Positions 7,673 to 16,005 of a DNA stretch of 33,880 bases are shown piece after piece (positions within the stretch are counted from its first letter, which is position 1; each line of letters starts with the position of its first letter). The position numbers were made by a program, and so were the translations under genes. The DNA is from a bacterium. Lineage in GTDB: Bacteria > Bacillota > Clostridia > Lachnospirales > Lachnospiraceae. The stretch covers positions 1-33,880 of the forward strand of contig JAUNGR010000014.1 of assembly GCA_030524485.1 (NCBI GenBank). The letters run 5' to 3'. The notes under the pieces are model-generated. The model saw only the letters and a program-made list of their open reading frames with translations, was not told the origin of the DNA and did no database searches.

Positions 7673-8779
7673 ATGGCAGCGAAGACAAAGACAAAGCAGG
7701 AGAACGTGCTAAGGCTTCCGGCAGAACAGCTATTTCAAAAGGAATTAGAAGCCTTGATTCGGGAGGAAAAAAATCCAATTCCAGAAGGATGGAAGATGTC
7801 ACCGAGGTCTGTGCTTACCTACATTGTTGGAGGACGAGCTGGGGACACCGCTATCACACCGAAGTACATCGGACACAGACGTTTGGTGGAGATAGCGATT
7901 TCTACCTTGGTTACGGACCGAGCACTTTTGTTGATTGGGGAGCCAGGAACAGCAAAATCGTGGCTCTCGGAGCATCTGAGTGCAGCCATCAACGGGGATT
8001 CCACAAAGGTGATTCAGGGAACGGCAGGCACCACGGAAGAACAGATTCGCTATTCTTGGAATTATGCGATGCTGATTGCCAATGGCCCATCCCCAGAGGC
8101 GATGATAAAGAGTCCAATTTACAGAGCGATGGAGAGCGGAACGCTTGCCCGTGTGGAGGAGATTTCCCGCTGTGCTTCTGAGGTGCAGGATGCCCTGATT
8201 TCCATTCTTTCCGAGAAACGTATCTCCGTTCCAGAACTGAGCGTGGAGGTTCCGGCAAAGAAGGGCTTTTCCATCATTGCAACGGCGAATACCAGAGACA
8301 AGGGAGTCAATGAGATGTCAGCGGCTCTCAAACGGCGTTTTAACATTGTGGTGCTTCCAGCTCCAGAAAGTTTGGATTCGGAGATGGAGATTGTGACCTC
8401 TAGGGTGGCACAGCTTTCCCAAAATCTGGATTTGAATGCGAGATTGCCAGAGGAAGCGGTGATAGAAAAAGTCTGCACCATTTTTCGGGAACTGCGAAAC
8501 GGCACGACTTTAGATGGAAAACAGAAATTAAAGCCCACCAGCGGCGTGCTTTCCACTGCGGAAGCCATCTCCCTGTTGGCAAATAGCATGGCTTTGGCAG
8601 GAAGTTTTGGAGATGGCTGCATCAGCGATGGCGACTTGGCGGCAGGACTTCAGGGTGCCATCATCAAGGACGAGTCCAAGGATGCGGCAAGCTGGGAGGA
8701 ATATCTGGAAAATATCATGAAAAAGCGTGGTGCGGAGTGGTTGGGACTCTACAAGGAATGCAAAAAGCTGTTATCGTGA
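7673..8779 (+). CDS. MoxR-family AAA+ ATPase
   Basis: MoxR-type AAA+ proteins form hexameric rings that remodel partner proteins and usually work with a vWA protein; here that partner is the last gene of the operon. Walker A is GEPGTAKS at residues 89-96. The Walker B position reads LARVEEIS with E162-E163, so the usual Asp of the DE pair is Glu. Sensor 1 is N206 in ATANTRD, and an arginine-finger-like ALKRRFN lies about 20 residues later. Length is 368, normal for the family. The ATG at 7673 comes 14 bases after the previous stop. E. coli YehL is the closest named comparison I can offer. ATPase activity is likely; the substrate is unknown. Confidence 0.92.
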   Translation: MAAKTKTKQENVLRLPAEQLFQKELEALIREEKNPIPEGWKMSPRSVLTYIVGGRAGDTAITPKYIGHRRLVEIAISTLVTDRALLLIGEPGTAKSWLSEHLSAAINGDSTKVIQGTAGTTEEQIRYSWNYAMLIANGPSPEAMIKSPIYRAMESGTLARVEEISRCASEVQDALISILSEKRISVPELSVEVPAKKGFSIIATANTRDKGVNEMSAALKRRFNIVVLPAPESLDSEMEIVTSRVAQLSQNLDLNARLPEEAVIEKVCTIFRELRNGTTLDGKQKLKPTSGVLSTAEAISLLANSMALAGSFGDGCISDGDLAAGLQGAIIKDESKDAASWEEYLENIMKKRGAEWLGLYKECKKLLS

Positions 8780-8800
8780 TTCGGAGAGGGGGAAGGGTGT

Positions 8801-11164
8801 ATGGAGCCAAGAAGAGAAAGAAAACCCTATGTGTTTGGGGTGCGTCACCTCTCACCTGCCGGAGCCTATCATTTACGCAGTTTTCTGGATGAGCGAAAGC
8901 CCAAATGCATCTTGGTGGAGGGACCTTCGGATTTTACCGCTCTGATTTCGGATTTAACTGGAGCAAAGGTAAAACCTCCAGTGGCGGTGATGGCTTACAC
9001 CTCACAGACTCCGATTCTCTCGATTTTATATCCGTTTGCCGTGTATTCTCCGGAGTATCAGGCTTTGCTTTGGGCGAGGGAACAGGGCTGCGACTGTCGT
9101 TTTATGGATTTGCCTTCCTCTGTTTTTCTTGCCCTGCAGGATTGGAAGGAGAGAAAGAAGCAGGAACTCCTAGTGAATGGGGATGGCATGTTGCCAGAAG
9201 AGGAGAATAGTCTTCCTAAGACAGGTCTCTTTGAGAAAACGGACCGAGAAACCTTTTGGGAGTATGTGTTAGAACGCTGTGAAAGTCCGGAGGCTTATCG
9301 AAGTGGAGCGGCAGAGTTTGGACGGAATCTGCGTCTTTTCACGGAGAAACAGAGAGAAGCACAAAACGAGGACAGCCAACAGTCGAACAAGGGCAGCGTG
9401 TCTATCAACAGGATGGAAGAGAACATGGAGGCAGCGGAGACGGTGCTGCGGGAGGCCTATATGCGTCGCCAGATTGCAGAGGTGCTTCAAAGCGGAGTCT
9501 TGCCAGAAGAGTTGGTGGTCGTGACAGGAGCCTACCATGTGGATGGCCTGCTTCAAGGAGAGCCTATGACGGATGAGGAGTTAGAAGCTCTTCCCAAACT
9601 GCAAGCGGAGAAAACCTTGATGCCCTATTCCTATTATCGGCTTTCCAGCCATTCTGGTTATGGGGCTGGAAATCGAGCACCAGCTTACTATGAATTGGTG
9701 TGGGAGTCGCTGCAAAGAGAGAAGCCAGACTACAGTGCAAAAGCCTATCTGATTCAGCTTGCCGCTTATCAGAGAAAGCAGGGAAATCCAGTCTCTTCTG
9801 CGGAGGTGATAGAGGCGGTGCGTTTGGCGGGAGCTTTGGCCCAGTTGCAGGGTTATCACATTCCAGCTCTCTGCGACCTGAGAGATGCGGCTGTGACTTG
9901 TATGGGGCATGGTCAGTTGTCCGAAATCTCATTGGCAGTTGCAGACACCGAAATCGGCAGCAAAATAGGTGCCCTTCCGGATGGAGTTAGCAGAACTTCG
10001 ATACAGGCGGATTTTTATCAGAAATTAGAAGAGCTGCGTCTGACCCAGTATCGCTCTATGACCACCCAGGAATTGTCCTTAGATTTGCGTGAGAAATTGA
10101 CTGTGAAATCTGAGAAATTGGCTTTTTTGGATTTGGAGCGTTCTTTTTTCCTGCACAAGCTCTGTGTGCTGGGAGTTTCTTTTGCTAAGATACAGCCAAA
10201 CACGCAGGAAAAGGCAACTTGGGCGGAAAAGTGGCTGTTAAGTTGGACTCCCGAGGCGGAGATACAGATTGTGGAAGCTGTCCTAAAGGGAGATACCTTA
10301 GAGCAGGCCACCTCCTTTGTACTAAGAGAAAAGGTGGAGAAGGAGAGAAGCATAGAGGCAGCAGCCAAGGTGGTAGAGGAAGCATTTTTCTGTGGTCTTC
10401 CTGCGGCTGTTCGTTATGCAACCCGTGTTCTTCAGGAGATAGCGGTGGATGCCGCCTCTGTGACGGAACTGGCAAAGACTGCCACCAGCTTGTCGGTGGT
10501 TGTGCAATATGGAGACATTCGACACTTGGATGCCAAACCCTTACTTCCCATTCTAGCCCAGCTCTTCCTAAGGGCCTGCCTCATCTTTCCAGAAAGCTGT
10601 GTATGTGACGATGCAGCGGCGAAGGAGATAGCCAAGGCGATGGAAGAAATGAATGCAGTGGTCTTGAAACAGGAAGGTTTAAGCGAAGAACGCTGGCTGA
10701 GAGTGCTTTCTGAAATAGCAAAGAGGGATGATTTAAACACAAAACTATCCGGTTTTGCGGCAGCCATTCTCTTGGAGAGAGGAGAGATGGATGGCGAGGA
10801 ACTCGGTTGTGAGGTGGAGAGACGACTCTCAAGGGGAATTCCAGCAGAGTTGGGAGCTGGATGGTTTGAGGGGCTGGCACTCAAAAATCACTATGCCTTG
10901 TTGGCTCGCATGACGCTCTGGGAAAAATTGAGTGATTATCTGGACACGCTGGACGAGGAAGAATTTAAGAGGGCTTTGGTATTCTTGCGGAGAGCTTTTG
11001 CGGATTTTTCGGTGGCAGAGAAGAGCGACATTGCAGAAAATCTGGGAGAAATCTGGCAAATCAATCCCCAACAGGTGAGTGAAGTCTTGCTGGAGACTTT
11101 AAGCAAAGAACAGGAAGAGGAGTTGCTTGCGGGATTGGATGATTTTGACTTCGATAGTATCTAA
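8801..11164 (+). CDS. DUF5682-type protein of the MoxR/vWA operon
   Basis: The 787-residue protein opens with FGVRHLSPAGAYHL and then LVEGPSD. H16 in GVRH and E40 in VEGP are paired motifs that recall the GxxH/E core of TraB/TIKI/EreA-like folds, and a second GAYH motif (H246) lies in VVTGAYHVDGL. These features match DUF5682 proteins, which sit between MoxR ATPases and vWA proteins in many genomes (compare E. coli YehM). The rest is largely helical. There is no signal peptide, so it is probably cytoplasmic. It is the likely effector or enzymatic partner of the AAA+/vWA pair, but catalysis is unproven. The gene starts 21 bases after the ATPase, behind GAGGGGGAAGGG. DUF assignment is from memory of motifs. 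Confidence 0.8.
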   Translation: MEPRRERKPYVFGVRHLSPAGAYHLRSFLDERKPKCILVEGPSDFTALISDLTGAKVKPPVAVMAYTSQTPILSILYPFAVYSPEYQALLWAREQGCDCRFMDLPSSVFLALQDWKERKKQELLVNGDGMLPEEENSLPKTGLFEKTDRETFWEYVLERCESPEAYRSGAAEFGRNLRLFTEKQREAQNEDSQQSNKGSVSINRMEENMEAAETVLREAYMRRQIAEVLQSGVLPEELVVVTGAYHVDGLLQGEPMTDEELEALPKLQAEKTLMPYSYYRLSSHSGYGAGNRAPAYYELVWESLQREKPDYSAKAYLIQLAAYQRKQGNPVSSAEVIEAVRLAGALAQLQGYHIPALCDLRDAAVTCMGHGQLSEISLAVADTEIGSKIGALPDGVSRTSIQADFYQKLEELRLTQYRSMTTQELSLDLREKLTVKSEKLAFLDLERSFFLHKLCVLGVSFAKIQPNTQEKATWAEKWLLSWTPEAEIQIVEAVLKGDTLEQATSFVLREKVEKERSIEAAAKVVEEAFFCGLPAAVRYATRVLQEIAVDAASVTELAKTATSLSVVVQYGDIRHLDAKPLLPILAQLFLRACLIFPESCVCDDAAAKEIAKAMEEMNAVVLKQEGLSEERWLRVLSEIAKRDDLNTKLSGFAAAILLERGEMDGEELGCEVERRLSRGIPAELGAGWFEGLALKNHYALLARMTLWEKLSDYLDTLDEEEFKRALVFLRRAFADFSVAEKSDIAENLGEIWQINPQQVSEVLLETLSKEQEEELLAGLDDFDFDSI

Positions 11165-11202
11165 GAGTATAGGAGTAAGAAGAGAAGATTGGGGGCGACA
11201 GA

Positions 11203-12396
11203 ATGGATACAGAGGAACGCATCAAGCGGTGGAGACTGATTTTGGGAGAACAGAGTCAGGAACGTTTCTCCTCCATGAGTGGCGGTGGCTGTAAACTCTC
11301 ACAGGAGCAGCTTTTGATGGACCAAGCCTTGGCAGCCATCTACAATCCGGCTTCTGAGGGAGGCTTTGGGGCTGCAGGGGCTGGAGGCGGAGGAAGAGGA
11401 CCCTCAAATCCAAAAATCACAAAGTGGCTGGGGGATGTGAGAAGCTTGTTTGACAGAGACTTGGTTAAAATTGTGCAGGCGGATGCGATGGAACGCTGTG
11501 GGTTGCGGCAGCTTCTGTTTGAGCCAGAATTGCTGGAACATCTGGAGCCGGATGTCAGTTTGGCAAGCACGCTGCTGTTGCTAAAAGACCAGATTCCCAA
11601 ACGTTCCAAGGAGAGTGTGAGGGAATTTATCAAAAAAATAGTGGAAGAAATCAATAAAAAATGGGAGAGTGATGTGCGTCGTGCCGTGACCGCTGCTGTC
11701 AATAAAAGACAGCATTCTCCCCTTCCATCAGCGGCAGCGATGGATTTTCGTTCTACCATACAAAGAGGATTGAAAAATTATAATCCAGAGCTAAAAAAGG
11801 TGCTTCCAGAACATTTTTACTTCTTTGACCGCACCGCTACCACAGCAGCCAACAAGTATCATATCATTCTGGACATAGACCAGAGCGGTTCTATGGGAGT
11901 TTCTGTGATTTACTCCTCCATTATGAGCTGTATCCTTGCCAGTATGGCTGCTGTGAGAACTCATGTAGTGGCTTTTGATACCAACATTGTGGATTTGACG
12001 GAAAAATGCGAAGACCCTGTGGATTTGCTATTTGGTTTTCAGCTAGGTGGGGGAACCGATATCAACAAGTCGGTGGCCTATTGTGAGCAGTTCATCGAAA
12101 ATCCCAAAAAGACTCTCTTCTTTTTGATTAGTGATTTGGAGGAAGGCGGAAACCGTGCGGCTCTGCTGCGTCGTTTGCAGGAGATGAAGGAATCCGGAGT
12201 GACGGTCATCTGTCTCTTGGCGATTGCCGACCAAGGAAAACCTTATTATGACACCAAGATGGCAGAAAGGATAGCGGCTGTGGGGATTCCCTGCTTTGCC
12301 TGTGCTCCGGAACGCTTGCCGGAGCTTTTGGAGAGAAGCTTAAAGGGGCAGGATTTGTTGGGAATACAAAAGGAATTTGAAAAACAAAAAAGATAA
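11203..12396 (+). CDS. von Willebrand factor A domain protein with intact MIDAS
   Basis: This is the metal-binding partner of the MoxR ATPase. The C-terminal half is a vWA domain with a full metal-ion-dependent adhesion site: D226-x-S228-x-S230 in DQSGS, T285 in GGGTD, and D311 in ISDLEE. The N-terminal half is helical and carries a Gly-rich flexible patch near residues 58-66 (GAAGAGGGGRG). No signal peptide or membrane anchor is seen, so it acts in the cytoplasm. It closes the operon 38 bases after the DUF5682 gene and resembles E. coli YehP in size and context. MoxR-vWA pairs typically insert metals or remodel protein complexes. Which applies here is unknown. Confidence 0.92.
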   Translation: MDTEERIKRWRLILGEQSQERFSSMSGGGCKLSQEQLLMDQALAAIYNPASEGGFGAAGAGGGGRGPSNPKITKWLGDVRSLFDRDLVKIVQADAMERCGLRQLLFEPELLEHLEPDVSLASTLLLLKDQIPKRSKESVREFIKKIVEEINKKWESDVRRAVTAAVNKRQHSPLPSAAAMDFRSTIQRGLKNYNPELKKVLPEHFYFFDRTATTAANKYHIILDIDQSGSMGVSVIYSSIMSCILASMAAVRTHVVAFDTNIVDLTEKCEDPVDLLFGFQLGGGTDINKSVAYCEQFIENPKKTLFFLISDLEEGGNRAALLRRLQEMKESGVTVICLLAIADQGKPYYDTKMAERIAAVGIPCFACAPERLPELLERSLKGQDLLGIQKEFEKQKR

Positions 12397-12414
12397 GACA
12401 AGGAGGACTTGCTT

Positions 12415-13146
12415 GTGGCGAGAAAAACAGTGCTTGTGACAGGAGCTTCCCGTGGAATCGGTAAGGCGATTGCCCTCAAATTTGCCAAGAAAGGTTATTC
12501 GGTAGCGGTGAGCTGCATCCATAATGAGGAGAGGCTCTTACAGACTAAAAAAATGATAGAGTCCTATCAGGTTCCCTGTTTTGCCTTTGTGGGAGACATG
12601 GGAAAGATGGAGGACTGCCGCCGTTTTTTGGAGCAGGTAAAAAAGCAGTTGGGACCGGTGGATGTGCTGGTGAACAATGCGGGAATCTCCTATATCGGGT
12701 TGCTGCAGGATATGAGGGAAGAAGATTGGGATAGGGTGCTTCGCACCAATCTGACTTCTGTATTTAACTGCAGTAAGTTGGTCATTCCCGATATGGTGAC
12801 CAGACAGAGTGGAAAAATCATCAACATTTCCTCGGTTTGGGGGCTGTGCGGAGCTTCGATGGAGGTCGCCTACTCGGCTTCCAAGGGAGGAATCAACGCT
12901 TTCACGAAGGCCTTGGCAAAAGAATTGGCACCCAGCAACATTCAGGTCAATGCCATTGCCTGCGGAGCCATAGACACCGAGATGAATCAATTTTTGGATG
13001 AGGAAGAACTGCTGGCCTTGGTGGATGAGATTCCGGCAGGAAGATTGGGAAAAGCGGAGGAAGTGGCAGACTTGGTCTACCATTTGGGATACAAGGGGAA
13101 TTATCTGACGGGACAGGTGATTGCATTGGATGGGGCTTGGATTTAG
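12415..13146 (+). CDS. ymfI: SDR-family NAD(P)H reductase, FabG/YmfI-like
   Basis: This is a short-chain dehydrogenase of 243 residues with the Rossmann motif TGASRGIG, NNAG, the catalytic serine in NISSVWG and the catalytic YSASK. The phrase SSVWGLCGAS and the ending GQVIALDGAWI resemble the Firmicute YmfI group, which reduces the 5-aminopentanone modification on elongation factor P. A FabG-like 3-oxoacyl-ACP reductase is the alternative. I choose GTG 12415 because AAGGAGG ends 8 bases before it; the upstream TTG at 12409 is only 2 bases from that site. It lies 18 bases after the vWA gene and may be co-transcribed, though no functional link is evident. The symbol is tentative. Confidence 0.8.
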   Translation: MARKTVLVTGASRGIGKAIALKFAKKGYSVAVSCIHNEERLLQTKKMIESYQVPCFAFVGDMGKMEDCRRFLEQVKKQLGPVDVLVNNAGISYIGLLQDMREEDWDRVLRTNLTSVFNCSKLVIPDMVTRQSGKIINISSVWGLCGASMEVAYSASKGGINAFTKALAKELAPSNIQVNAIACGAIDTEMNQFLDEEELLALVDEIPAGRLGKAEEVADLVYHLGYKGNYLTGQVIALDGAWI

Positions 13147-13164
13147 GAGAAGCAAACTTAGGTC

Positions 13165-13344
13165 GGATTTTCAGAGTAAACCGTAGGCATCCCTGAACTT
13201 AGGCTGCCTATCGGCAGCAGAATTTTCAGAGTAAACCTTCGGCATCCCTGAACTTAGGCTGCCTATCGGCAGCGGGATTTTCAAAGTAAACCTTCGGCAT
13301 CCCTGAATTTAGGCTGCCTATCGGCAGCGGAATTTTCAGAGTAA
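13165..13344. repeat. Tandem 55-bp repeat, 3.3 copies, with internal hairpins
   Basis: Three head-to-tail units (13165-13219, 13220-13274, 13275-13329) and a 15-base partial fourth (13330-13344) fill most of the spacer between the SDR gene and trxB. Each full unit contains the perfect hairpin GCTGCC-TATC-GGCAGC and a smaller CC-loop-GG element. Units differ by a few substitutions. In unit 1 the CC-GG loop is GTA rather than TTC, while the paired bases are kept. There are no spacers between units, so it is not a CRISPR array. No reading frame of note crosses it. It may act in mRNA 3'-end stability or be a dispersed genomic repeat. Confidence 0.9.
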
Positions 13345-13389
13345 TGTAAGAAAAAAATTAAAATTATTAATGAATTATTACGGTATATC

Positions 13390-13438
13390 ATGCTATACTA
13401 TTAGAATGACGTTAGGGTCATAATAGTATAGCATTTTT
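13390..13438 (+). promoter_or_regulatory. Perfect 14-bp inverted repeat over the trxB promoter -10
   Basis: The arm ATGCTATACTATTA (13390-13403) is exactly complementary to TAATAGTATAGCAT (13421-13434), with a 17-base loop and TTTTT at 13434-13438. The left arm contains an extended -10 box (TGCTATACT, TATACT at 13394-13399). It can be read as an operator covering the start site or as an AT-rich terminator/attenuator-like hairpin 26 bases before the trxB start. Confidence 0.65.
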
Positions 13439-13463
13439 GGTTAATGGAAGGAAGAAAGTGAAA

Positions 13464-14468
13464 ATGAATGAGAAGAACATATACGATTTGGTGATTATTG
13501 GTTCCGGTCCGGCAGGTCTTGCCGCTGCGATCTATGCGACAAGGGCACAGTTGAACGCACTGGTACTGGAGAAGGAAGTGATGAGCGGCGGGCAGGTTTT
13601 AAATACCTATGAGGTAGACAATTATCCAGGGCTTCCGGGCATCAATGGCTTTGATTTGGGAATGAAATTTCGGGAACATGCGGACGCTCTGGGAGCACAA
13701 TTTGCCGAGGATGAGGTCTTAAGCATCTCAACTCTGGGCGAAAGCGACTCCAAAACACAGGAGGGGGAGCAGGAAGAGAAGGAATTGCAGGCGGCTGAAC
13801 TTTTGGAGCCATCTTCCGTGGGATACCGCATTGTGGGAGAGAATGATAGTTATGACACCAAGAGTATCATCATCGCAAGCGGAGCCAGCCACAGAAAATT
13901 GGGAGTTGCAGGCGAGGAGAGGTTGACAGGACATGGAGTTTCTTATTGTGCGACCTGTGACGGAGCCTTTTTTAAAGGAAAAACGACAGCTGTTGTAGGC
14001 GGAGGAGATGTGGCCTTGGAGGATGCTATTTTTCTGGCAAGGGGCTGCGAGAAGGTCTATTTGATTCACAGAAGAGATGCGTTGCGAGGAGCCGCTATTT
14101 TGCAGAAGAGAGTGATGGAGACTCCCAATATCGAAGTGCTTTGGGACAGTGTTGTGGATGAGATTCAGGGAGAAGAGCATGTGGAGCAGCTTCAGGTTCG
14201 CAATGTAAAGACGGGCACAAAGCAGGCACTCACGGTGCAGGGCATCTTTGTGGCAGTGGGCATTCAACCCAACAGCGAGGCTTTGAAGGGCTTTGTGGAT
14301 ATGGATGCACAGGGCTATGTGATTGCCGATGAGAGTGGAAAGACTTCCAGAAGGGGCGTGTTTGCAGCTGGCGATGTTCGCACCAAGATGCTGCGGCAGA
14401 TTGTCACGGCAGCCTCTGACGGAGCGAACAGCGTGACCAGTGTAGAGAGATATCTGACCGAGTTGTAG
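13464..14468 (+). CDS. trxB: Thioredoxin-disulfide reductase
   Basis: This FAD enzyme transfers electrons from NADPH to thioredoxin in the cytoplasm. The FAD-binding GSGPAG is at the N terminus, the redox pair is C162-A-T-C165, the NADPH fold carries VGGGDVALEDA, and the C-terminal FAD motif is FAAGDVRTK. The ATG at 13464 is chosen because GGAAGGAAG precedes it and the TrxB fold begins directly after; the longer frame from 13437 adds no family sequence. At 334 residues it is slightly longer than usual owing to an acidic, Gln/Glu-rich insert at about residues 91-118 between the first FAD half and the NADPH domain. An inverted repeat overlaps its promoter. The call is secure. Confidence 0.95.
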   Translation: MNEKNIYDLVIIGSGPAGLAAAIYATRAQLNALVLEKEVMSGGQVLNTYEVDNYPGLPGINGFDLGMKFREHADALGAQFAEDEVLSISTLGESDSKTQEGEQEEKELQAAELLEPSSVGYRIVGENDSYDTKSIIIASGASHRKLGVAGEERLTGHGVSYCATCDGAFFKGKTTAVVGGGDVALEDAIFLARGCEKVYLIHRRDALRGAAILQKRVMETPNIEVLWDSVVDEIQGEEHVEQLQVRNVKTGTKQALTVQGIFVAVGIQPNSEALKGFVDMDAQGYVIADESGKTSRRGVFAAGDVRTKMLRQIVTAASDGANSVTSVERYLTEL

Positions 14469-14531
14469 GTTACTCTTTAAGAGATAAGCAAAGAGGAAGA
14501 GGAGAGAAAAGAACGGAAAGAGTGGAAATAG

Positions 14532-15908
14532 ATGAAGAAAACATGGATAAAATACCTAGCGATTTCTTTTGTGATGCTGCAGACCGTTCCGATGACGGCT
14601 CTGGCAGCAGGAAATAAAGAAAGCCAGACGGTGATTCAGCTTTTTACCAAAGACACGGAGACAGGAGTCTTGGCAGCACAGGATATGTCCTTTGACAAAG
14701 TGGCCATCAGTCAGGTCAGCAACTATGTGAATGTCAGAGCAGAAGCCAACACGAGCAGTGCTGTGGTTGGTAAGATTTATAACAACTGTGCTGCGGTGAT
14801 TGTGAGTACGGTGCAAGGAGAGGGCGGAACTTGGTATCAGATTGAGTCTGGCAATGTGCGAGGATATATCAAGGCAGAGTATTTTGTGACCGGAACGGAG
14901 GCAGAGACGCTGGCAAAGCAGGTGGGAACGGAGTTTGCCCGCATCAAGAATGCCACCACCCTTCGCTTGAGAGAGCAGCCAAGCCTTGAGAGCAAAACCT
15001 TGACCCTACTTGCAGAGGGAGCCGAGTACATCGTGGAAGAAGAGAGCGGAGATTTTGCAAAGATTTCTGTGGACAACGACTTGACGGGCTATGTTTCCAA
15101 AGATTACATAGAAACTTGGGTGGTCTTTGATACCGCTGTGACGCTGGAGGAAGAGAAGGAAAAGCAGGAGGAAAGCGACCAGTTAAAGAAGGAAGCCGAT
15201 GAGGCGATTGAAAATCTGGAGACAGTCAAAAAACAGGCTGAGGAGCAGAAGACGGAGACAAACGAAACGACGGAACAAACGACGGAGCCAACAACAGAAG
15301 AAACGACAGAAAACAGTCCCAAAAACGATGGCGGGACATCGAACCAAACCATCATTCCGATAGACCCCATGAATGGGACAGGCTCACAGTCCACCACACC
15401 TTCCGCTTCTTCGGGTAAGAATGACAGTGTGACCCTGATTGAGCCAAACGGCTCCGAAAGCAGCACCCCGTCTGGAAATACGCCATCTGGAAACAACAGT
15501 TCTACCAATTCCAGTACTTCCACGGTGGGGAATCAGGAGGTGGCAACGGCGACCCGTACTGCAATCGTTGCTTATGCAAAGCAATTTTTGGGAAATCCTT
15601 ATGTTTACGGCGGAACCAGTCTGACAAATGGAGCCGATTGTTCCGGCTTTGTGCAGAGTATTTTTAAGCATTTTGGTATTACAACCGGACGTTCCTCCAG
15701 AGACCAAGCAGCCAAGGGAAAAACCATAGCGGTCAAGGATGCACAGCCGGGAGATTTGCTCTTTTATGCGAGTGGAGATTATATCAATCATGTGGCGATT
15801 TACATAGGAGGCAATCAGGTCATTCATGCCAGCAATTCCCGCACAGGCATTATCATCTCTCCGGCCAATTACCGTACTCCTTGTAAGGCAGTGACCTTCT
15901 TGGATTAG
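14532..15908 (+). CDS. Secreted SH3b - NlpC/P60 cell-wall hydrolase
   Basis: This exported peptidoglycan endopeptidase probably cuts the D-gamma-Glu to diamino-acid link in stem peptides. A signal peptide (Lys-rich start, hydrophobic core, cleavage near ALAAG at residues 24-27) is followed by two SH3b cell-wall-binding domains at about 66-118 and 143-195. A charged helical stretch comes next (about 203-240), then a long Thr/Glu/Ser/Asn/Gly-rich linker to about 335. The NlpC/P60 domain at 338-458 has C370 in ADCSGF, H420 in NHVAIY and H432 in VIHASN as the catalytic set. The order and the linker are typical of Lachnospiraceae cell-separation hydrolases. It has no obvious operon partner. Confidence 0.92.
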   Translation: MKKTWIKYLAISFVMLQTVPMTALAAGNKESQTVIQLFTKDTETGVLAAQDMSFDKVAISQVSNYVNVRAEANTSSAVVGKIYNNCAAVIVSTVQGEGGTWYQIESGNVRGYIKAEYFVTGTEAETLAKQVGTEFARIKNATTLRLREQPSLESKTLTLLAEGAEYIVEEESGDFAKISVDNDLTGYVSKDYIETWVVFDTAVTLEEEKEKQEESDQLKKEADEAIENLETVKKQAEEQKTETNETTEQTTEPTTEETTENSPKNDGGTSNQTIIPIDPMNGTGSQSTTPSASSGKNDSVTLIEPNGSESSTPSGNTPSGNNSSTNSSTSTVGNQEVATATRTAIVAYAKQFLGNPYVYGGTSLTNGADCSGFVQSIFKHFGITTGRSSRDQAAKGKTIAVKDAQPGDLLFYASGDYINHVAIYIGGNQVIHASNSRTGIIISPANYRTPCKAVTFLD

Positions 15909-16005
15909 TGAGGGAAGGATAGAGATAGAGGCAAGAGACAGAAAGAGATAGAAACTGAGAAAAATGGATGGAAATAGAAGGCAATAGAAAGGCAGGAGAC
16001 GTAAG

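Noticed and set aside
8119..8622. Minus-strand open frame of 167 codons
   Set aside because: It lies wholly opposite the MoxR gene, has no family motif and reflects codon bias of the real gene. Other long opposite-strand frames, such as 12538-13155 and 29355-30125, are rejected on the same ground.
13165..13344. CRISPR array
   Set aside because: The repeats are contiguous 55-bp tandem units without unique spacers, and there are no cas genes in the window.
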